From: Streptomyces roseoverticillatus
Lineage (GTDB): Bacteria; Actinomycetota; Actinomycetes; Streptomycetales; Streptomycetaceae
Length of the DNA: 64,000 bases
Direction: 5' to 3'
NCBI RefSeq assembly: GCF_000719265.1
Contig: NZ_JOFL01000002.1
Location: 1-64,000, forward strand
Under the pieces are notes generated by a model. The model made no database searches, was not told the origin of the DNA, and saw only the letters and a list, made by a program, of their open reading frames with translations. The translations under genes and the position numbers were made by a program. How positions within the stretch are numbered: the first letter of the stretch is position 1; every line of letters begins with the position of its first letter. Shown one piece after another: positions 60,676 through 64,000 of this stretch.

Positions 60676-60929
60676 GGGGAAAGTCACTCCGTCGGATGGG
60701 GATGCGTGCTGTGCGCGTAGGGGGCTGCCACGGCAGTGGCGCACGGCGTCGGTGGACGCCGACACGCCCTCCGCGCACGGCCGTTCGGCTCACGAAACGG
60801 TGTCCGCCCGGTACAGCCACGCAACCCCCGCCCGGATTCTAACGGGACCTTGATCGCCGAGGCCACCCGGCCGGGCGGCGAGTCGGCTCCCGCTCCATGC
60901 GCCTTCCGGGGCGCCTCGCGGCGCGCCGC

Positions 60930-63356
60930 TCAGGCCCGGGGCCCCCGGCCCAGCGGGGCCTGCTGCAGGGGCACGGGCCTGGACGCGGCCGCCGACCACG
61001 CGCCCGGCATGGCCGCTCCGGGGAGGCCGGAGACGCCGGCGGGGTCCACGGCGGTCCAGACCGAAGCCGGCGACTCGGCGCGCGCCGGGGCGTCGGCCGG
61101 GGGCATGGACACGGGCCCTTGCGGACCCGTCTGCGGCACGCCGGGTGACAGCCCCTCATGCGGCCGCTCCAGCAGCGGGCCGTCCTGCGGCGGGGCGGAA
61201 ACGCGGAGCAACGGCACCTGTGGCGGTGCGGCGGGGGGTGCGTGCTCTGCATAGGCCGGGGGGCCCGACTGCGGCGGCGTGTCCGCCCGGGGCACTTCCC
61301 GCACCGGCGGAAGCTGCGGCCCGGGGCACGGCGCGGGGGTGGTCATCGGGCGGGGCACTTCTTGCAGCAGCGGCGCGGGCTGCGGCGGCGTGGCGGGGGC
61401 CGGCTCGGGCCGGGACGGCGGTGACACCGGCTGCGGGGCCTCATGCGGCAACGGTGACTGCGGCGGTACGGCGGTGCTCGCCGCGGGGCGGGGCAGTGGC
61501 GATGATGCGGCCCGCGGGGCCTCATGCGGCAACGGCGGCTCCGACACCGCGGGAGACATCTGCGGCGGCACGGGCCGCAGGGCCTCACCCGCCGACGGCG
61601 GCTGCAGCGCCCCGGAGGAGAACTGCTCCGGCCGAGCCGCCCGCAGCGGCTCAGGTTGCGGGGCCTCACGCAGCAACGGCGCTTGCGGCGACCCGGGGGG
61701 CCTCTGTTCCGGCCGGGCCCCGGCGAGGGCCGGCTCCGGCGGCTCGGGCTGCGGGACCTTGTGCAGCGGCGGCGCGCCGAGGGGCGCCCGGCCCGGTGCC
61801 GGCTGCGGCATCCCGGGCGCCGCGCGGGGCAGCCCTTGCAGCAGCGGAACTTGCTGCGCGGCAGGCGCGCTGGGCGGCACCGCCGGCTCCGGCTCCGGGC
61901 GACGCCCGTCGTGCTGCGTCTGTGCCTGCGGCTGCACTTGCGGCTGCACCCCGGGCGAGGCCGGCTCCGGCCGCGGTGCGTGCGGCGGCTCCGGCCGCGG
62001 AACCTCCTGCAGCAACGGCTGCTCCTGGCCGGCCCCCGGACGGGGCACTTGCAGCGACGGCGCCGGCCGCGTCGCCTGGGGCGCCGTTCGGGGCGCTTCT
62101 TGCAGGAGCGGAACTTGCTGCGCGGCAGCTTCCTGCGCCGGCGGCTGCTCCTGGCCGGGCCCCGGACGGGGCACCTGCAGCGACGGCTGCGACGCGGGCC
62201 GCGAGGCCTCCCGCGGCACCCCCTGCAGCAACGGCTGCGGCGCGGAAGGCGCCCCGGGCGGCTCCGCCGCGCCCCCCGCCCCGGACGGGGCCCCGCCGCG
62301 CCCGCCGGTATCCCGTGTTTCCCCCCGCTCGGCTTCCGGCAGCCGCAGGCGGGCCAGGCCGCAGCGCACGTAAGGCGTCACGAACGGCAGCCGCAGTTCG
62401 CCGCCGCTGGTCCACAGGCCCGCGCCGACGAGCCAGCCGGCGGGCGCCGGGAACTGCTGGAGCTGTTTGCCCGAGGGGCGCCAGACGCCCACCCAGCTGC
62501 CGGTCGCGCCCTCGACCCGGAAGGCGACCGCGCACCCTTCGGGGGTGAGCTCCTGCCCGGGCTGGGTGGCGAAGGGGGTGAGCACGGCGCCCGCGGGGCG
62601 CAGGCACTCGGGGAAACGGACGGGCCGGGCGGAGCCGAGCACGCCCCAGCCGAGCCGGTCCTGCCCGGGGGCGTCGGAGCGGACGAGGAGGAGGCCGCTG
62701 TACGGGTCGGCGAGGAGCAGCCGGTCGTTGCTGTCCTCGGTGATCTGGAGGAGCGGGCTGGTCTCGCCGCCGCGCTCCAGGTCCACCACGACGGTCTTGG
62801 TGCGGCCGTCCAGCTCGCGGTCGAGGGCGAGAAGCCGGCCCGTGCGGTCGAGCCAGGCGCCGCCCGTGCAGCGGCCGGGCACGTCGACGACCCGCTCGGG
62901 CCCGAACGCGCCGCCGTGCAGCCGCCACAGCGCGGTCGCGCGCTCGGTGTGGACGAGCCCGTAGACGGAGGCGCCGCCCGGCGCGGGGGGCAGCAGGGAC
63001 AGCCGGGCGCACTCGACGGCGCCGACCGGCAGCTCCCCGGTGCCGGGGCCGGTGGGGTAGAGCAGCGAGAGCGTGTGCCGCTCGGCGACCCGGCGGCGGA
63101 TGAGGACCCGCCCGTCGGCGAGCGGCTGGACCTCGCTGTCGGGCTCCTCGGGCTGGCTGCCGGGCAGCGGCACGGCGTACGGCTCGGGGCCGTCGAGGGT
63201 CCAGCGCTCGGGGAACCAGCCGCCCGTGGCGCCGTCGAGGGCCAGCCGGGCGGCGTACGAGCCGTTCGCCGTGACCGTGAACGCCGGGCGCCTCATGTCC
63301 GTCGAGCCACTCCGCGGGGTGCTCTGCGGGGTGCTCTGGGGGGCACAGACCGTCAT
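60930..63356 (-). CDS. Beta-propeller-like protein with long Pro/Gln-rich repeat tail
   Basis: 808 residues from ATG 63356 (GGAGG nine bases upstream); ATG 63296 (MRRPAFTV) is an alternative. Residues 30-365 contain regularly spaced beta blades (VYGLVHTERATALWRLHGG, GAWLDRTGRLLALDRELDGRTKTVVVDLERG, LLLADPYSGLLLVRSDAPG, VAFRVEGATGSWVGVWRPSG), like a WD/propeller fold without obvious active site. The remaining 430 residues are low-complexity, with about a dozen PLLQEVPRPEP-type units. No signal peptide. It is divergent from an iron-siderophore binding lipoprotein and shares an iron box with it, so iron regulation is likely. Confidence 0.8.
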   Translation of the reverse strand: MTVCAPQSTPQSTPRSGSTDMRRPAFTVTANGSYAARLALDGATGGWFPERWTLDGPEPYAVPLPGSQPEEPDSEVQPLADGRVLIRRRVAERHTLSLLYPTGPGTGELPVGAVECARLSLLPPAPGGASVYGLVHTERATALWRLHGGAFGPERVVDVPGRCTGGAWLDRTGRLLALDRELDGRTKTVVVDLERGGETSPLLQITEDSNDRLLLADPYSGLLLVRSDAPGQDRLGWGVLGSARPVRFPECLRPAGAVLTPFATQPGQELTPEGCAVAFRVEGATGSWVGVWRPSGKQLQQFPAPAGWLVGAGLWTSGGELRLPFVTPYVRCGLARLRLPEAERGETRDTGGRGGAPSGAGGAAEPPGAPSAPQPLLQGVPREASRPASQPSLQVPRPGPGQEQPPAQEAAAQQVPLLQEAPRTAPQATRPAPSLQVPRPGAGQEQPLLQEVPRPEPPHAPRPEPASPGVQPQVQPQAQTQHDGRRPEPEPAVPPSAPAAQQVPLLQGLPRAAPGMPQPAPGRAPLGAPPLHKVPQPEPPEPALAGARPEQRPPGSPQAPLLREAPQPEPLRAARPEQFSSGALQPPSAGEALRPVPPQMSPAVSEPPLPHEAPRAASSPLPRPAASTAVPPQSPLPHEAPQPVSPPSRPEPAPATPPQPAPLLQEVPRPMTTPAPCPGPQLPPVREVPRADTPPQSGPPAYAEHAPPAAPPQVPLLRVSAPPQDGPLLERPHEGLSPGVPQTGPQGPVSMPPADAPARAESPASVWTAVDPAGVSGLPGAAMPGAWSAAASRPVPLQQAPLGRGPRA

Positions 63357-63504
63357 GAGAAACGTCACCTCCGGCACAGAACGTAGTTATCGCACTTCCT
63401 GCCGAACAATGAGAGTCGGCCCGCTTCACGCGTAAGGGTGGCTCTTGTCCGATTCGCCTGAGGGGTGCGAGGAGGGTGTGCTTCGCGCGTTCCATGCCGT
63501 CACG

Positions 63505-63523
63505 TAAGGTAAGGCGAGCCTAA
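63505..63523. promoter_or_regulatory. IdeR/DmdR1-type iron box
   Basis: TAAGGTAAGGCGAGCCTAA closely follows the 19-bp consensus TTAGGTTAGGCTAACCTAA. It lies between the divergent propeller gene and the siderophore-binding lipoprotein gene, 89 bp before the latter. Expected to repress both when iron is plentiful. Confidence 0.8.
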
Positions 63524-63611
63524 GTAGTCGCGGGGGGTGGCTGAAGAGGCCCCCTTGACCCACCCGCCGGCCACGACGGCCGGCCGGCCGGACCCGACCC
63601 TGGAGTACGTG

Positions 63612-64000
63612 ATGTCCCTTCGCCGCCGCGGCACCGCCGCAGTCGCCCTGTCCGCAGCAGCCGCGCTCTCCCTCGCGGCCTGCGGCTCATCGGACGGCGG
63701 GGACGGCAAGGACAACGGCAGCGGCTCGAAGGCCGTGTCGGAGAGCGGCAAGGACTTCGGCAGGGCCGGCGAGCAGACGGCGAAGATGGGCACGGACGCC
63801 GCGCCCGGTCAGTTCCCGCGCACCATCAAGCACGCCCTCGGCACGACCGAGCTCAAGGAGCGCCCCAAGCGCGTCGTCGTCCTCGACGTCGGCGAGCTCG
63901 ACAACGTGGTCTCGCTCGGCATCCAGCCCGTCGGCTGGGCCCCCAGCGAGGGCAGCCAGGAGCTCCCGGAGTACCTGAAGAAGGACGCCGGCGACCCGGA
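63612..64000 (+). CDS. Iron-siderophore ABC transporter substrate-binding lipoprotein (partial, cut by window end)
   Basis: The first 129 codons are visible; the gene continues beyond 64000. Lipoprotein signal MSLRRRGTAAVALSAAAALSLAACGSS (lipobox LAAC). A glycine/serine tether is followed by FPRTIKHALGTTELKERPKRVVVLDVGELDNVVSLGIQPVGWAPSEG, the standard start of a class III (FepB/FhuD-like) binding domain. GGAG is eight bases before ATG 63612. Role: capture of ferric siderophore at the membrane for an ABC importer presumably encoded downstream. Confidence 0.93.
   Translation, partial: MSLRRRGTAAVALSAAAALSLAACGSSDGGDGKDNGSGSKAVSESGKDFGRAGEQTAKMGTDAAPGQFPRTIKHALGTTELKERPKRVVVLDVGELDNVVSLGIQPVGWAPSEGSQELPEYLKKDAGDP

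Overview
The window is chromosomal DNA of a Streptomyces or very close relative. The evidence is uniformly very high GC, codons ending in G/C, frequent GTG starts, a snapalysin gene with its divergent LysR regulator, a complete class III SapB/AmfS-type lanthipeptide cluster, Streptomyces-type families (DUF6230/DUF6114) and mycothiol-type enzymes. All assignments come from reading the sequence and recalling protein families; no searches were run, and the species is not identified.

Layout. 0-2.4 kb: a secreted coiled-coil protein and a DUF4097 lipoprotein. 2.5-3.8 kb: tRNA-Val(UAC) with a strong terminator, then a small island (toxin/antitoxin-like pair, 5'-truncated gene fragment, 52-codon membrane peptide) that looks like the remnant of an integrated element. 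4-9 kb: snpR-like/snpA protease pair, DUF1990, DedA, DoxX and a secreted HNH nuclease. 9.2-10.8 kb: a lone FetB-like permease, a manganese (yybP-ykoY) riboswitch and a GDT1-family exporter. 11-16.6 kb: HAD phosphatase, a drug exporter fused to a MarR-like domain, and a large HTH regulator with a divergent small protein. 17.2-20 kb: a FadA5-like thiolase divergent from a CYP125-like P450. 20-26 kb: DUF6230/DUF6114 operon, GT87-PAP2 bifunctional protein, GNAT, secreted lipase. 26.3-32.7 kb: a five-gene, fully overlapping operon behind a cobalamin riboswitch, encoding an ECF transporter plus two membrane-anchored extracytoplasmic proteins. 32.9-34.7 kb: aldehyde dehydrogenase and a 3Fe-4S ferredoxin. 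34.8-42.7 kb: LanKC, AmfS precursor, two ABC exporters and the AmfR/RamR regulator. 42.9-47.3 kb: a KstR-like TetR gene divergent from a glycosyltransferase-methyltransferase-toroid operon. 47-57 kb: lipoproteins, peptidase, LLM oxidoreductase, amidase, methyltransferase, SOD-like protein and a DesK/DesR-type two-component system. 57.3-60.4 kb: MaoC hydratase, zinc alcohol dehydrogenase and Hsd4A-like SDR. 60.5-64 kb: a Pro/Gln-rich propeller-like protein divergent from a siderophore-binding lipoprotein cut by the window end, with an IdeR/DmdR1-type iron box between them.

How parts work together. Three separate loci carry KstR-type operators: cyp125/fadA5 at 18.48 kb, kstR/GT operon at 43.70 kb and the MaoC operon at 57.31 kb. 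With the aldehyde dehydrogenase and ferredoxin, these genes suggest a dispersed steroid side-chain oxidation regulon controlled by the KstR-like protein at 43 kb, including a glycosyltransferase trio of unknown product. The cobalamin-riboswitch operon is best read as a B12 (or cobinamide) uptake system whose exported alpha/alpha-barrel and small beta-type proteins recall the two domains of animal intrinsic factor/transcobalamin.

A second theme is a dispersed intergenic repeat of about 50-60 bp (core GTCCGGCACCGCCGG, then CGTGGTTGCTCGCCGTTGCGG). It occurs at 10.9, 29.0, 39.9-40.3, 45.2-45.4 and 51.7 kb, often as inverted pairs. It has apparently lengthened the C-terminus of the ECF-T protein and separated amfA from amfB.
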